DNA of 64,000 nucleotides. Origin: Nemopilema nomurai. Taxonomy: Eukaryota; Cnidaria; Scyphozoa; Rhizostomeae; Rhizostomatidae. The stretch is from positions 806,001 to 870,000 of the forward strand of contig ML133503.1 of the NCBI GenBank assembly GCA_003864495.1, in the 5' to 3' direction. Under the pieces are notes generated by a model. The model made no database searches. It was not told the origin of the DNA and saw only the letters and a list, made by a program, of their open reading frames with translations. This document shows positions 1-11,690 of the stretch, piece by piece (positions within the stretch are counted from its first letter, which is position 1; every line of letters begins with the position of its first letter). Made by a program: the position numbers and the translations under genes.

Positions 1-430
1 TAACACAAGATTACAAGGCGAACTTCACAACGAATTGCTAGTTATGTTGGCACAAGATATGGCTGTTAGATATTCAGAGCCACTGCTTAAACAGCTGATG
101 AAATTCGAAAAACAAAGCATATCATTCACATTGTTTCGAAATGACGTCACCACCGTCTTGCTTTGTGAAGATTTTGTTAATACAGCGTTATCGATTTACA
201 GAGACATCGATTTTAGTGGAAATGGAAATGCGCCTCGAGAAGTTTGCTGCCTGTTCTTAGACGAGCTTGAACATACTTTAAGTAGTGAAACAAAGCCTTC
301 AAGTATGAACAAAATGTCTGCTGCTATTCTTAAAAAATATTCAACAAATGACTATACTGACTATAAAAACTCTATGACAATAGATGATTTCGTCCAAAGA
401 GCATTGAATATTTTTTTAAAATCCACATGA
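1..430 (+). CDS. 3' terminal exon of an unrecognised gene (partial)
   Basis: The frame is open from base 2 to a TGA at 428-430 (about 142 codons), so this looks like the last coding exon of a gene entering from the left. The peptide mixes hydrophobic and charged residues and reads like a helical C-terminal domain (key stretches LLKQLMKFEK, VCCLFLDELEH, TIDDFVQRALN). I see no signal peptide, membrane segment or catalytic motif, and I do not recognise the family. No splice acceptor is certain, because the exon start may lie outside the window. A possible AATAAA lies near 625. That it is coding is inferred from length, composition and the following non-coding sequence. Confidence 0.5.
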   Translation, partial: NTRLQGELHNELLVMLAQDMAVRYSEPLLKQLMKFEKQSISFTLFRNDVTTVLLCEDFVNTALSIYRDIDFSGNGNAPREVCCLFLDELEHTLSSETKPSSMNKMSAAILKKYSTNDYTDYKNSMTIDDFVQRALNIFLKST

Positions 431-1437
431 GCTCTTTTTACACTTGTGCATTCAAGAAATTCATTTTATCTTTGTATAAAGTAATTTATTAGATTTGACT
501 TCATTGTTTCTTGATTGTTTTCTTACCATCTATAAAGAACAGAAAATGTTTCACTGGTACAGAATGCAGAAATCTTTTACAAACATTGATTTACAAAAAT
601 TTCAAATGGAACACTTGAATAGAAATAAAGGGGATATTTTTCAAGCTTGTCACAGCTGGAAAAGTGAGAGAGAATTTCCTAGCAACCAGCCTTTCTTTCT
701 TCATCACCAACATAAAAATATCAAGAAAAATGCTGACTGTGAAGGGCAGCATTTGTTGAAACAAGATGATTGAAGAAGATGAAACAAGATTGAAGAAAAA
801 ACTTTTATCAAAAGAAATGAACACTCCATACAATAATAATTTCAACAGCAATCTAATCAAAAAATGACATCTCATTAAGCCATTATAAAAATGCAAATGA
901 CATATAACTGTCATTAAATTGATCACATTTAAGCTAAGATTTTTCAATATATATACAGCCTTAATAATAAATAATTTCAGATAGTTATATGAATATGGAA
1001 TAGGTAACAGCATTTCAGCTCCTTAATAACTCCTTTAGAGGAAATAATATGGACATGTTTATATATGTTGGTGTGTAAACAGAAGTCAGTAGAGAGCAAA
1101 TGTACCCAAAAACTGGAGTAGAGAGTAAAGGAAGGGAGAAGTAGCAATCCAAGATCATAAAAACCCTGATGGGGAGTGGACTTTCACTAGAATTAAATAG
1201 ATTATCAATGTACTAATGAAAACTTATTCTATTTATTAATCACACAATATGGTGTAAAAGGAAGGGCACACAGTAGCTTTTATAGAATATTTGGCTATGG
1301 AAAATCAGAACAATCAGAGCAAAACTACTTGATGTGTGTATGCCATATAAGATTTTTGCTTGCAACTGTTCCTTAATAATTCAGAATAAAACTGTTTTTG
1401 GATTTTCACTCAAATTTGAAGGAAATATAAACAGCTC
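431..1437. other. Intergenic, convergent 3' ends
   Basis: AT-rich spacer between the 3' end of the left partial gene and the stop codon of the minus-strand Nudix gene. A TTTATT at 1232-1237 could be the minus-strand poly(A) signal of the Nudix gene. Short open frames here have no recognisable protein character. Nothing else is seen. Confidence 0.5.
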
Positions 1438-2355
1438 CTACAACTTGTTGAAGCTAAGAGACATCTTGTGTCGTTGGTTTGAAACTCTCATGGCAAAATC
1501 GATGAGAATTCTGAAGCCTAAGCTTTTGAGTACAACTGTATTTCTATTTGCCTCAAAAGATTCAAAAAGTTTACGATGACAGTTGACAGGAATCAAGTCA
1601 AAGATGATAGAGAAAAGTCCAGCTATCCATGCTGTAAAACCATATACCATGCGCATCCTCCCCTCGACATCTCCGCTCAAGAGCAAAACTTTAACTTTTC
1701 CATAATTTGGGTGTGGATAAATTAATTCGTGTGGATTCGAAAAAAGCGTTTTTAATGGAAACATTATGACCTCTTCAACCTCGTCAGTGTTTGGAGTCAA
1801 TGTCAATCGTTCATTAACGATGCCAATAACAAACGACAGAGAATAGGGACGAAGTCCTCCATCTTTTCTTTCTCTTGATAGAATACACACCTCTTCAAGA
1901 CAACCGATTATTGTCACGTTTTCTGGTGAAAGGCCAATCTCTTCCTTTGCCTCTCTAAGAGCTGTGGCGATTGGATTAGAGTCACCCTCCTCCCACTTGC
2001 CTCCTGGAAATGAAACTTCACTTGGGTAGTTTGATAAGCCACGACTGCGGGCGGTGAAAAGTAAATGAAGTTCATCATCAATAACTACAAAAGGTACAAG
2101 AATCGACGCTTTCTCGCACTTTGGATATTGCGCTGGTAGTACATCATTTGGGCCTGCAGATGAGACATCAGCCTTTAAGCTAGGCTGGTTGTTTGCTTTA
2201 GTTAGACGAGCCTCCTTTTCTTTCTCAAAATAGATTTGGCACGCTTCTAGTTTTTCCCGAAAATCTTTCAGAACTGTTGACCCCTTCATAACCTTTGTGT
2301 ATTGAGAACACGGCACATATTGCAAACGCCGCGTACCATGCAGCACCAGATTCAT
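1438..2355 (-). CDS. NUDT7: Nudix CoA diphosphatase, NUDT7-like (single exon)
   Basis: A 305-aa intronless Nudix hydrolase. The family hydrolyses CoA and acyl-CoA to 3',5'-ADP and phosphopantetheine, trimming CoA pools in peroxisomes or mitochondria. The CoA-type signature upstream of the Nudix box is visible at residues 96-119 (LHLLFTARS ... VSFPGGK). The Nudix box follows at about 118-142 with the catalytic RE..EE core (ATALREAKEEIGL). ELHLLFTARS is closer to NUDT7 than to NUDT8. The protein is about 60 aa longer than the human protein, with a charged N-terminal extension (about 1-80). It ends in NKL, resembling a weak peroxisomal PTS1. The ATG at 2355 is the only start giving the full domain. 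The gene is divergent from the SLC38A7 gene. Confidence 0.85.
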   Translation of the reverse strand: MNLVLHGTRRLQYVPCSQYTKVMKGSTVLKDFREKLEACQIYFEKEKEARLTKANNQPSLKADVSSAGPNDVLPAQYPKCEKASILVPFVVIDDELHLLFTARSRGLSNYPSEVSFPGGKWEEGDSNPIATALREAKEEIGLSPENVTIIGCLEEVCILSRERKDGGLRPYSLSFVIGIVNERLTLTPNTDEVEEVIMFPLKTLFSNPHELIYPHPNYGKVKVLLLSGDVEGRMRMVYGFTAWIAGLFSIIFDLIPVNCHRKLFESFEANRNTVVLKSLGFRILIDFAMRVSNQRHKMSLSFNKL

Positions 2356-2677
2356 TTAAAAACTTGTTTGTACTGCTCGAAATGTGTTGAGACAACAATA
2401 ATTAGTAACAAGTTATGTTATTTCCGGTGTTTTCTTTCTATTTCCGCTCGATAAAGGCTTTTTCCAGCCAATTTGTTATTGATGTTTTTAGCGGGCCTAG
2501 GCATGCATGTCTTCCGTTGCAAACTCCCGGAAATCTTTCTTTGAAGGGGTGGTCACGCAAAGTTAAGGTGGCTAAGTTAAGGTGGCTAAATTTATGTTTA
2601 CATCCAGGTGGGCCTACTCTCTAGTCATGTGATTGCCATAGCAGCTAGGGAAGCTGAAGAATTTGAAACAGTGAGAA
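2356..2677. promoter_or_regulatory. Shared divergent promoter region, NUDT7 / SLC38A7
   Basis: Only 322 bp separate the two divergent start codons, so this segment must hold both 5' UTRs and probably a bidirectional promoter. A tandem duplication of about 13 bp (GTTAAGGTGGCTA) lies around 2560-2590. A TCATGTGA (MITF/TFE M-box type E-box) lies at 2625-2632, about 45 bp before the SLC38A7 ATG. No TATA box is convincing. Confidence 0.5.
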
Positions 2678-5600
2678 ATGTTTGAAGCAGGAGGTTCCAA
2701 AGAGAAGAACTCTTCCAACTACCGATATGTACCCATTAACACACCGCCAAAATTCGAAGACTCGGTAGGGTTTGAATCGAGTGGCAGGGCACCCTCTTCT
2801 GGGTATCCTGATATGGAATTTGACGAAGACGACTGTTTGCCCCCAATACCAAACAGCTATGGGTTCTCAAGGAAGTCGTCGCGGATGAGGGCAGTCATTT
2901 CCCGATTACCCGACGGAACTGTACCACCATATCGGGCCGTTTTTCTTGTCACTAATGCAGCTTTTGGGGCTGGAATATTGAACATTCCACAGGCATACAT
3001 GAATGCCGGAGGCTTGCAAACTGCTATCCTTGTTCAAGTGGTAAGCAAACTGAGCTTAAGTTTACAATTGATTATCTTGTTTAATGACCCAACTAATCTT
3101 TATCAAACAAAGTGCCTCTTAGTGTACCAAAGACCATTGTCTAGATGCACCTTTTTCGCGTCACAGAGCCCTATAAGTTTCTAACTTGTGATGCAAGAAA
3201 TTTTTTTGAACTATATGATGTATCAAACCCTCATTACTCCCAAGTGCAATACAAACTACTGATGGCTTTATCTTCTGTTGATGTAAAGGTTGAACAGAGT
3301 AGCTCAGGCCAGCCCTAAAGGACTTTAGGATAGATGTTTTCTTCATTCAATGTTCATAAAAAATTGAAAATTTAAAGAACAGATGTTATGATGTCCCAAC
3401 CATACTTTCTTCCCATTAGAATCTGAACTTTTGCTAGATTTGAAGCTGGGTAGCAAAAATGTTCTTAGATAACATTTAACATATAGCATTTCCAAATGGC
3501 AAGCAATTATATTTGCATCAAAGCTTTACATATTGCAATGTGAGAGAGACATGTGCTCAGAGGCAGCACTCTCAATTCTTCCAAACTTAGTATGCCTTTT
3601 TGGTGCTCCATAGATATTGCTGACATTTGTCATTGGTGCCTTCTTAATCATTGCAAGATGTGCAGGGAAGTCAGAAGCATCAACATACCAAGATGTGGTT
3701 CTGTTTATGTGTGGCCCAACTGCTAAGATGATTGTACAAATACTAATCATTATCTACTTTTTTGGCTCCTGTATTACATACATGATAATCATTGGGGAAC
3801 AAGCCTCTAAAGGTATTGATCTTTGATAATTTGAAGACTTACCATAAAAACCTGCATATAAGCTGCCCACACACAAAAGCCACACTCTAAGTTTGATGCA
3901 TAAAAATTCAGAAAAAAATGTTTTGTCTTATACTTTATCACTGCAGATATTTTTGAAAATCCATGACATTGTTCTTCATCTTCAAACAGTCCATAGAGTT
4001 CATCCCATTCCATTTTGATTTAATATCACTCTTTTCTCTTCATAGAATGAGCTAGCATCATCATCTTCATCACCATCATCACCTTTGCTTTGTTCCATAT
4101 CCCTTCCTGATCTTTGTATTCTATAATTGCTTGAGTCGGATACAAAATTACTTTTTTGTCATCTATAACAGTAGGAAAGCCTAGTTTTAAGATATGAGTA
4201 CCAAGTTCCACCTATAACTTTTGGGGGCCAAATGAAGAAAAATGTGAGGCTTATATGCTGGCTTTTACAGTGATTTGCTTTTGTAAGATGATGAATTTAT
4301 GCTATATAAGTAAACACCAGCTAAACATGACACAGTTAAGTAATTATATTCTATACCAACAGAGAGGATACTGTTGATGAAAATTATAGTATTACTGATA
4401 AAAAGTGCAGTGTATCAAATCTTTATTTGGAAATAAAAACAGGGCCCTAAACAGTCATTGTAACCTCACTCCTTAAGTATTGATAGTAATCATGAAAATT
4501 AACTTCTTAAAGCTCTGTATTTGGTCAGCAACAATCTTTGCGAAGTCTCTACAGAATTATGCAAGTTTTTTCAAAAGAATTCAATATTTGACTTTCACTG
4601 CATAACTTTAGTAGAAACCTTGGATGATATTCTGATATCTTTGTGCATTTTTATTCTGCAAAGTTTACTAGCTAATTTTGTACCTTACAGTTCTAACATT
4701 TGCATTGAACATAAAATCCAATCCTCCATGGTACACAGACAGAAGATTTCTGATGGTAATAATATCATGCACTTTTATATTGCCGCTTTGCATCCCAAGA
4801 AGATTGGGTGTTCTTAGTTATACAAGGTAATCCTTACACTTTGAACGAATTAATTTTTATGACCGAGCAATTTGAACTTCTGTGCATCTGGAGTGATTTT
4901 CTTTGTTCTCAATTTGGCTAGCTTTTGATAACCCTGATAAATGTTGGCTGGGAAGCTCTTTAAGCTTGCAACAATTATGTTTCTGTTGTTCTGTGGTATC
5001 TTAAGTTTTGTAGTGCAAGATATTCACTTTAAGTTAAAGGGAATCCAGAATCGCAAAAACATGGAACTCAGAAAATTCAGACACTGAAGCCCCAAAAGAA
5101 TCCTAAACTTTGGGACTGAATGGCAAGGAAATGACCTAAATTACGGAAATGGTGCATTTGTATGTTTGTGAAATAGGTCTCTGTGTGGTTTGCTTTCTAG
5201 TTTCTTTGGCGGTATTGGTGCCTTATATGTCACTGGAATGATTGTCTACAAATATTTTACTAGTGGATTTACAGCTGCAGAAATTCATGACAAAAGGTTT
5301 TAATTTCGTGATCTTTTTAGCTATTTAGTTATTTATTACAGTCTTGTATGAACTTGAATATACAACTATTTTTTATTTTCTGTATTTAGCTAGAGCTAAC
5401 TTGACAAAACTATTAAAAAAGCAGGAGATCTCAGATTTCAAATTTTTTGCACTGAATCTGCTTTTGGAAACTTTTGTCAATTTACTTCTGTTTTTGTGAT
5501 TTTTTTGGTAAACAGTTTATACAATAAGGATTGTCCAATGTGTTCTTATCCATCCAACTTATTTTAATTCCTTCATTACAGCAAGCATAATACACAGGCC

Positions 5601-8270
5601 AATGTTACCAGTGCAATGGCTGCTATTCCAGTAATATGCTTTGGCTACCAGGTGAGGCACTGATAATTTCTATTGTGCAAGTTATATGCTACTTCCGAAT
5701 CACCAAATATCAGGAAAGCCCTTTTGGAGTCTTGTCATAGAATTTCTTCATAGGCTCATTAGTTTTCAATACTTCATGTAGAGAAATCATGCACATTTTT
5801 GAATTTATTCAAAATGACATCTGAAAAATCAGAGATGCCATAGACCCCATCTGAAATATCAAAAGTTTAACTGATGTTTGTTTAATTTTCTAAACAATAA
5901 CATTAGATTCTTTATTTTTATTAAAAGTTTATTAAAAATGCCTTCAAAGTCTTAGGGCTAGGATATTGTGAATATGATTTCACATCTATGAGTGCTCGTT
6001 TGACACACCCTAGGGCTATCTCCTGAAGAATTACCCTTTATGGCATTAAAAGACATCAGAAGGTGTCAGAAGAGAACCATTATATGCCTTCGGCCAACTT
6101 TTTACCCCCAACGAAATGCATCTTGCAATGGAGGGCGTCACACATACCAAAACTGTGCTCCTGTTGGAAAATTAGCAAGCTCGAAAGCGCCGTTTTATTT
6201 ACAAAGCTTCATTGAATGAATTGATATATAGTTTCACTCTTTGTAATTTCAAAAACGAATATGTGAGACAGAATTTCTGCTTTAAAGAGAAATTTTTGGT
6301 TTTTTACAGTGCCACGTATCTTCAGTTGCTGTTTACGCTGACCTGAAGAATCGAAGTATGAAGCGATTTTTCTTGGTCTGTGTGGCAGCCATGATTGTTT
6401 GCACCACGGCCTACTCCCTCTGCGGTGCCTTTGGCTTTCTGTCGTTCGGAATGGATACCAATAGCGATGTCCTCTTGAATTATGATGCTGATGATTTGCC
6501 AGCGAATATTGCCAGAGCTATGATTGTTCTCATAATATTTTCTTCGTTTGCAATCATCACCTTTTGTGCAAGGTAGGTTGTTTTCATATATGCCAGTAAC
6601 TGTAGTCACTTTGACAAGATTAATTTAGAGCATTCTGATTCACTGTCTTTCGGTCCAACTTGTGAAAAATTTTGTTCTCAAGAAGACTTGAGAAATTAAC
6701 AGTAGCTTTTTTAGATTTTGCTAAGATATTTTACGTTTGAAGCACTTGTTACTATGGGGCGCTGCACTTCTAAATCGATGACATTGTGCCTAAAATGCTC
6801 AACAGTTTTTCTAAACAATCAGTGGCAAGTGAAGTACACTTATCTTTTATCAGCTAGATGTCTTTTATTAGATTCTTTGTCAGGAATTTTTATCTAGGCT
6901 TTGATCTAAATTCGGATTCTTGTTAAGGTTCTATTTCACTCAAGGGCTTCTTCTTTTAATAGCAAATACTTTGTAAATTTCGGTACAGGATAAAAGAGGA
7001 ATTTGGCGAAATGAGATTGGAAATTGTCATAGGTGGTCAAAAGTCAAATGTCGTGTAGAAGTCATAGGTCATAGGCTAGAAGTCATAGGTCATAGGTTAC
7101 AGATTCAAGCATAGTATTGAATTCTTGCCTAGTTGCCACTGATTGTTGATTCTTTCAAAAGTTCGTTTTTTGGGATTGCTATTTTTGTTGACTATGAATA
7201 GAAGCAATGGATGTTGGAAAAACGATCGTGCCTTTCATTGAAATGTTCTGCATTTGAAATGCTCCCTCTTTGAAAAAGTTTTTTGGTAACTTTGAAATTT
7301 TTTTTCGATTTAATAAGATTGTTCTTTGGTCGACAGCCTTAATAATAATTGTTGACTGAATCTCAAGTCACAAGCTCCAGAAGTATTAACTTGTGTGTTA
7401 ATTGCCTTTAAATATTGCTTTTGAACCGATGGCATTTAGTAAATCCCTTATTCGTAGGACTGCAATTGAAGATATTGTTTTGAAATGGCGCGGCCTGGGA
7501 CCTGACGAGGCCGAACGGTACGAGAAGTGTCGAAGACTAATAGAGACAATTTCGTGGTTCGCTTTGACCCTTATCCTAGCTGCTGTCACGCCAAACATCG
7601 GTGTTGCTATCAGCCTCATTGGTGGTATCGCAGCATTGTTCATATTTGTTTTCCCAGGTTTGTTCATATCTTTGATTCTTCTTAGTTTGGTTCTGCTATC
7701 AATTCCGCTAGCATATAGCATTCAGCTTGTTTGATGAGAAACTAGGATGTTATGATGTGATTGTTTTTTAACAGTAGATGAGCAAATGGCCTAAGTTAAC
7801 AGTGTCATAAGATTTTCTGCCCATTTCCACGCTGTCTCTGCCTCTTCCACCGTTCCCCTTATGTGCCAACTTGCTATCAGAGGGAGATAGCAAACGTACA
7901 AACAATTTCGAACAAAGCAAACATATTTTGCATTATAGGCAATCGCTCTAAACATTTTACCAAGATTGTTTCAATTTCCCATTTTGATTTCCAATTCCAA
8001 CACCTGATTGCTAACTATTAGCACTCTACCGATGTTATTATCACAGACACAAAAATTGCCACCCAAAATAACACGTCCTTGTGTTTCCCTTCGCCAGGAC
8101 TATGTCTCTTGCAGTCAGTCAATGTTGGATTAAGAATATTGACTTGGAAGGAGAAATTACTGGTATTCATAGCGTGTGTGTACATCGTGGTTGGCGTGTT
8201 TATATTTGGAGAAAACACGGCGTTGGCGTTGGGAAAAGACATCAAAATCGACGGCAGATCGCTCTTTTGA
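2678..8270 (+). CDS. SLC38A7: Lysosomal-type amino acid transporter SLC38A7 (SNAT7), 8 exons
   Basis: Coding exons: 2678-3040, 3614-3812, 4691-4826, 5201-5296, 5582-5651, 6310-6572, 7440-7657, 8098-8270. They sum to 1518 nt (505 aa) with every junction in phase and all GT-AG. SNAT7 exports glutamine/asparagine from lysosomes; the AAAP fold has 11 membrane helices. Visible matches to SNAT7 include the first helix N-A-A-F-G-A-G-I-L-N (about residues 93-102), TYQDVV, the GEQ motif, WYTDRRF, ICFGYQCHVSS across the exon 5/6 junction (residues 283-293), and the TM block before FPGLCL in exons 7-8. The N-terminus (1-85) is cytosolic and acidic, somewhat longer than in the 462-aa human protein. The start has a full 5' UTR spacer and no upstream in-frame exon is evident. 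Orthology to A7 rather than A8 rests on QCHVSSV and WYTDR. Confidence 0.87.
7056..7096. repeat. 21-bp tandem duplication in SLC38A7 intron 6
   Basis: Two copies of a unit containing GTCATAGGTCATAGG, with a 21-bp period. Each unit itself carries a doubled GTCATAGG. Simple intronic duplication. Confidence 0.7.
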
Positions 8271-8698
8271 TTTCCTCCCATAAAGACCAAGCGCTATTCG
8301 TCTGTCGTCAAGGGCATCTGATGTCCGATCGTGTTGATTTTCTCTTTCTTACACCACCGCCGCGAAACTTTTACCTGTTATGCAAGTACACCGAAGAATA
8401 ATTTCCATGTTTGTTAATCTTAGTACTGATGTCTTTACGATATCCTTATCTAGTTCGGAAAAACCAAAGAGATCATTGTCTATAGACTCATTGTCTATAG
8501 ATTCACCAATTTCGAATTCTTGCAGTGCATTTTGCGGCTTCAGCGATGCAATTTTTTTAATCATATTTGCCTGGTGAATCAACCCACACATTAATCCAAT
8601 AGTAGACGGGGTATTCCTATGTGTAAAATCGATATTATCTGCTTATGCTGCAGATGCCTTTCTTACTGTTGATTATACATTTGTAAGAGTTAATTGCT

Positions 8699-8713
8699 AA
8701 TAAATTTAATAAA
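8699..8713 (+). other. Probable poly(A) signals of SLC38A7
   Basis: Two overlapping-range AATAAA hexamers (8699-8704 and 8708-8713) lie about 430 bp after the SLC38A7 stop codon. They are the first canonical signals downstream, so they probably mark the end of the 3' UTR. Confidence 0.55.
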
Positions 8714-9544
8714 AATAAGAGAATCGTTGATAGAAGAGCCCATCCGTGCCTCTCATCTTTATTACAGCTTTTATTATCCTCCCCTAAGGGCTATTAAACC
8801 TAAACAAATGATATATTGGCATTTGTTTCTTAGATTGTTCGATGTCTCTTTAAAGTGAAAGAAATTATTTTGTAGTACATCAAGTTAAATTTCTCTTCTA
8901 TTTCGAGTTTGGAGTAGACCACGTTCGTGTAATTCGGAAAAATTCAGAAAAGTTCTAGTTAGCTGTTTTCTACTTATTATCAAATTTGAATTCCTTTTTG
9001 GTTTGAACATATTTAGAAATTTTATTACCTAAATGATATTCAGTTTTAAGACTGCAAATCTATTTGTCATCATTCGTCGAATCAATATTCGTCAAATCTT
9101 CATCAACGAGCCTGAAATGTTTTCCATTCAAATCGTAGAAATGACCGCGTGAAAAACATTATGAAAATTTTAGACAGTTTAGAATGCCGTAGTTTTTCTG
9201 GAACATATTTTTAAGGAACGGATTTCTATAATGTGTGAAAAATTGAACGATTCTGTCGTCGTTGCTTTTTATCTTTCCTACAGTCGACAAACTCCTGATG
9301 GCATACACGTTTTTACGAAATCATGTCAAAAACTTTTTCAACACTTATTTTCAGTTAATGCTTTGAATTTTTGTAAGATACAATAATTTAACGGCTAAAC
9401 TTGTAACTATATTACCTTTTCGTAACCTGGTAGACTTTGGTAGTTGACAGGTAACTTTGATGTAAACACTCGTTAGTCCCAACATTTTCGAAGGCACTCA
9501 GTGCAAAAGCGATGCCCGCGTCGCTTTTCTTCTTGCTCAAAGGC

Positions 9545-9582
9545 AGTGAAAAGGGCTTCTACAACCAACAAGGCCCCTTAGA
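9545..9582 (+). repeat. Dispersed short repeat, copy 1
   Basis: A 17-bp identical core (AGTGAAAAGGGCTTCTA) followed by a similar CCAA/CAAGGCC/CTTAGA block recurs at 27592-27632 in PPIP5K intron 8. It is probably part of a decayed repeat family. Flanks are not obviously alike. Confidence 0.45.
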
Positions 9583-10795
9583 TTAATTAAAGTTCTAAAA
9601 GCGCTTCTCCATTCCCCATGTTTGGCATTGGCACAAAGACGTTGAAACTTTCTACCCATTTTGGAAACCTTTATTTACAATTGTTACGAAATCGCGACCA
9701 GTCAAAATTTCCCGCCAAAACATAACCACATGAATCTGACGTGACATTTGTTATCTAATACTCATCGATGAAACAAACGCGACATGGGTGTATGCAAGAT
9801 GCATAGAAAAAGGTTTTTAGGAGATGATAAACATTTAATTCATGTAAGTATAGCAAACCTTTAATATCTATAACTTTATGAATAACACATTGTATTTACA
9901 GCTCAGAAATATTGATGAGAGGTGATTCTTGGTAACTCATGCAGTTAATTGATCACTTTTTAAACCGGTCGTGGCTTTGAAATGAGCTATAACATATAGA
10001 AATTGTGCTTCAAGAGCAAATTTGCAATGAAATGTAAGAAATAATTCCGTGATTTTGTTTTCTGAGGATCCTTGTAAACAGACAACCAAATTTTGTTCTT
10101 TTTTCAATATATTATAACTTCTCTTAAAATCGCGATCGCGAAAAAGCCAACACTGGAAATGTGGCCACAGGCCTCCCCTACACGACTGGCAAATATCTAA
10201 CAGATTCCTTAAAAAACGTAGCATCAGGACTTTTTTGAAGGAGGGGTTGTCTAAAGACCGAAAAACGGCCCTCCTTCCTCATTTCTGGCAATTTGATTGG
10301 CTTGATTCGATGGGGACTCCCGCTGCGGCGATTCCTTTCGCAGCCAATCAAGATTTGACGCCTATGCTTGCCTTTAATAGTTTTCAAAACGCCCTTTCAA
10401 AAACAATAAAAAAATTTAGTAACAAGAATCCCATAATCTTGTCTTTTATTTTGTGAATCGCCAGTATGTCTTGAAGGCAAACAGTTTCAATTGGTTTCGG
10501 AGAACTCTGCTAAGGATCTGGGGCACAGGTGGTGAACTGCGAAAATCTCGAAGATCCCCTAGTACTACCGTCACTCTGCGGCGATTGCAGTTGTTGAATC
10601 AACGCTATTAAATCTTGGCTCTTCAAACCTTCCATATTATCTGAAGCTATAGCCAGTCGCTCTCAGAGTTGAACCATAGTCGTTGAACTACTCGGCGAAT
10701 GGTCGCGTATTCGCAGCGAAAGAGGAAGTTGAGTCTTGCGCATGCTCAAAAGTGCTTTCGCGCGACCAGTACGAATCAAGTGGAAACCTGTGTAC

Positions 10796-11200
10796 ACGTT
10801 ATTTTTTTATAAGAAACCTAGCTTAGGTCCTAGTACTTAAAGTTTCTTGATTTTTCACTAGTTTCTAGTACTAAAAGTTTCTTATTTTAGGTAAGCATTA
10901 AGCATAAAATTTTGCGCCTTCCCTTGCATATTAATTGTATTAAAGTTTATTACACAAACAGAAAGATTTGATATCGTATCTCTTGTTCATTCTTCTTATA
11001 GAAACAGGGGTACTTTTTATCGAGACACACGATACAGTGTGGTTAAATTGTCGTATTATTTTCGTATTATCACCGAGACACAAGGTACGTATTACTTTTT
11101 GGAGTTTCTTAAAAATATTGATTTAGTTCCAAAGGATTCTTGAATTTTAGGGCTCTAGTACTAGGTTTCTTATAAACCGGTTTCTTATTTAAAAAAACGT
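10796..11200. mobile_element. Candidate MITE with AT-rich inverted terminal repeats
   Basis: The left end (10796-10818) and the reverse complement of the right end (11177-11200) both read ACGTT...ATAAGAAACC. A second inner inverted pair of 16 identical bases (TTTATAAGAAACCTAG) occurs at 10806-10821 and 11161-11176. Subterminal TTTCTTA motifs recur inside. There is no coding capacity. About 405 bp. No clear target-site duplication is seen, so the exact ends are uncertain. The structure fits a non-autonomous DNA transposon. Confidence 0.5.
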
Positions 11201-11648
11201 CAATATAATTAGTGTTGAAAGAGATAATTTTGTCGTCATGTGACGCTGCGGTTGGCATAATGCATATTGCCCTGATGCAGTAGCCCACGCAGATTCTGGT
11301 AACCACGCAAAAAAAAGTATTACACCCACCCGCCTTTGTGTAACTTTTGTGAAGCTTCATTGAATCATTAGAAAGATTTGGATGAGGAGACGAAGAATGA
11401 GTATGACATTGCCCCAAGTCAGGAGCAGTTTGTTGGCGGGGGTCGCTTCTTCAAGTACCCACCCTGCTGTGAATTTTGAACCGATAAGTTTGTTTCCAGC
11501 GCAGTTTCTGTCGTCTGTCGATAAATCAAGCATTTGCTTGTCAACTTAATCAGATTTCACAGGCAGACTCCATATCAACAGTGCTGTGTTTGTCTCGTCT
11601 TCTAATACCAAAACATATTTCTGGTGAAGCATTTTGTATTAGAATTGT

Positions 11649-11690
11649 ATGAAGAAGAGGTACAAAAGATATGGCAAAGTGGACAATTAA
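11649..11690 (+). promoter_or_regulatory. Overlapping upstream ORF before the orphan gene
   Basis: ATG at 11649 starts a 13-codon frame ending with TAA at 11688-11690, overlapping the main ATG at 11671 in another frame. If it is within the transcript, it would compete for initiation. Confidence 0.35.

Larger units (their letters stand above)
8714..11670. other. Intergenic stretch with repeat elements
   Basis: No convincing gene on either strand. It contains one copy of a short dispersed repeat (9545-9582) and an inverted-repeat-bounded element (10796-11200). The 5' flank of the orphan gene makes up the right end. Several 60-100 codon open frames occur but lack protein-like composition or splice context. 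Confidence 0.5.

Noticed and set aside
591..1013. 140-codon minus-strand frame (and 92-codon plus frame at 495-773)
   Set aside because: AT-driven hydrophobic composition, no motif, lies in 3' flanking DNA.
10661..10690. B-box-like sequence on the minus strand (GGTTCAACTC)
   Set aside because: No A box or cloverleaf upstream; not a tRNA.
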